A stretch of 64,000 nucleotides of DNA from Symsagittifera roscoffensis (Eukaryota; Xenacoelomorpha; Acoela; Convolutidae). This document shows positions 63,431 through 64,000 of the stretch, piece after piece. Under the pieces are notes generated by a model. The model was given only the letters and a program-made list of their open reading frames with translations, was not told the origin of the DNA and did no database searches. The position numbers were made by a program, and so were the translations under genes. The DNA is taken from the NCBI RefSeq assembly GCF_963678635.1, contig NC_087064.1, positions 53,402,684 through 53,466,683 of the forward strand, in the 5' to 3' direction. Position 1 is the stretch's first letter; every line of letters starts with the position of its first letter.

Positions 63431-64000
63431 CTAAACAAGAAGAACACATGCATATTACGGCTCTTTTTCAGTCCCCCCTTTGAATTATAACTATAAAAAA
63501 ATAGTTTGAAAGAGCCCATAATCTTCAATCAATGCGGTCCCACAAAAGGTTCTTCACAACTTCCAATTCGCAAAAAGTGCAAGCTTCAAAAATCTGACAA
63601 ATTCGAACAAGTTCTAGCGAAAATCTAGCTAACTTTTTACCCCTGCTCATGCGTGTGATTTTGACCATATCATTAATTTTTACATTGCACCACCCGAACC
63701 GTACTTTGCACTGTAAAAATCACAAGTGATTGAAAAAAGAGTATGAACTTGATTGAAATTCATTGAAGAGTATGATTGAAATTTAGTATGAATGATAATT
63801 ACTCAGTTCCTAACACATTTGGTCTGAATCTTGAAGAAAAAAATCAAAAGTTTGAGCACAAAATCCAATTTTGGGTGGGGGGCGTATGGACGGTAAAAGA
63901 AAAAGTTGGTCAGTTAAGACCATGAAAGAATCGCGCATCGGTGGTTCAGTGGTAGAATTGTCGCCCGCCAAAAAATCATTGGCTCGCGCAAAATTCACTT
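63431..64000. other. Intron upstream of the first visible dynein exon
   Basis: No further exon recognised. GGCTCTTTTTCAGTCCCCCC (63459) and GAAAGAGCC (about 63513) look like ends of a tiny GGCTCTTTTTCC-family element. A tRNA-Gly fragment lies at 63933. Confidence 0.5.
63933..63968 (+). pseudogene. 5' half of a tRNA-Gly-like sequence
   Basis: GCATCGGTGGTTCAGTGGTA continues to GAATTGTCGCCCGCCA and then diverges, so the sequence stops in the anticodon loop. It shares the unusual AATTGTCG with the copy at 52561. Not functional as a tRNA. Confidence 0.7.

Larger units (their letters stand above)
54585..62178 (+). mobile_element. Complete Ty3/Gypsy LTR retrotransposon, antisense in dynein intron 2
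   Basis: 7,594 bp: 5' LTR, tRNA primer site, one continuous Gag-Pol frame, about 730 bp without a recognised gene, purine-rich tract, 3' LTR, and TAACC duplications at both sides. Domain order Gag-PR-RT-RNaseH-IN fixes it as Ty3/Gypsy (Metaviridae type), without envelope gene. Identical LTRs and an undamaged frame mean very recent insertion. Removing it leaves an intron of about 1 kb, normal for this gene. Confidence 0.97.

Noticed and set aside
61404-61685. 93-codon open frame after Gag-Pol as a possible env or accessory gene
   Set aside because: No ATG start, no signal peptide, no glycoprotein-like cysteine pattern, and it sits in low-complexity 3' sequence. Chance open frame.
61808-61828. 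Hammerhead ribozyme-like core CTGATGAGGCGAAA near the retrotransposon 3' LTR
   Set aside because: The CUGAUGA and GAAA boxes are there, but helix II would be a single pair, and the bases flanking both boxes (CCCTT / AAGGG) pair with each other, which is not hammerhead geometry. No cleavage-site strand is found nearby.
53811-62402. The retrotransposon as a new exon source for dynein
   Set aside because: It is antisense, and exons 2 and 3 join in perfect phase across it; nothing in its minus strand forms an in-frame exon.
1-64000. CRISPR arrays, operons, ribosome-binding sites, bacterial insertion sequences
   Set aside because: Introns, SINE-like repeats and an axonemal dynein show nuclear DNA of an animal; no regularly spaced repeat-spacer array was seen.

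Overview
The window is nuclear DNA of an animal: AT-rich, with GT-AG introns, non-LTR and DNA-transposon debris, and one very large ciliary gene split into about 50 exons. Presence of an axonemal outer-arm dynein shows an organism with motile cilia or flagella. The phylum cannot be fixed from the sequence; an invertebrate with many small foldback (MITE-type) elements fits best.

Main gene: almost the whole stretch 9901-63430, read on the minus strand, is a dynein heavy chain of the DNAH5/DNAH8 (outer-arm) class. I reconstructed 50 consecutive coding exons by splice sites and reading phase; every junction keeps frame and the joined CDS is 13,296 nt, i.e. 4,431 residues plus stop. The natural C-terminus is at 9901-9903. 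The extreme N-terminus (probably 200-250 residues) lies beyond the right edge. Tail, linker, AAA1-AAA6, stalk with microtubule-binding domain and C-terminal domain can all be read in order. One exon, coding for the Walker B/sensor part of AAA4, is present twice in tandem (27185-27338 and 27686-27839). The copies have equal length and phase, are about 69% identical in protein, and can only be used one at a time without losing frame: a strong candidate for mutually exclusive splicing of a motor ATPase module.

Left part: 4401-5699 (minus strand) is the start of a small proline-rich protein gene whose 3' part lies outside. Around it and in the 5.7-9.9 kb intergenic region are foldback elements, including one sitting in one copy of a tandem duplication whose second copy preserves the empty site.

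Right part: dynein intron 2 carries a complete, apparently young Ty3/Gypsy LTR retrotransposon (54585-62178), antisense to the dynein gene. It has identical 323-bp LTRs, a 5-bp target duplication, and one uninterrupted 2,073-codon Gag-Pol frame. There is a long C-terminal extension with SUMO-interaction-like motifs, and no env. The start codon of the frame straddles the LTR/primer-binding-site junction.

The introns otherwise hold several repeat families: Tc1/mariner-like palindromic elements with TA duplications, two families of short hAT-like elements with perfect 8-bp duplications, a tRNA-derived SINE (two copies), a family marked by GTTCCGAC ends with internal tandem units, and two tRNA-Gly-like sequences (one nearly complete, one truncated at the right edge).
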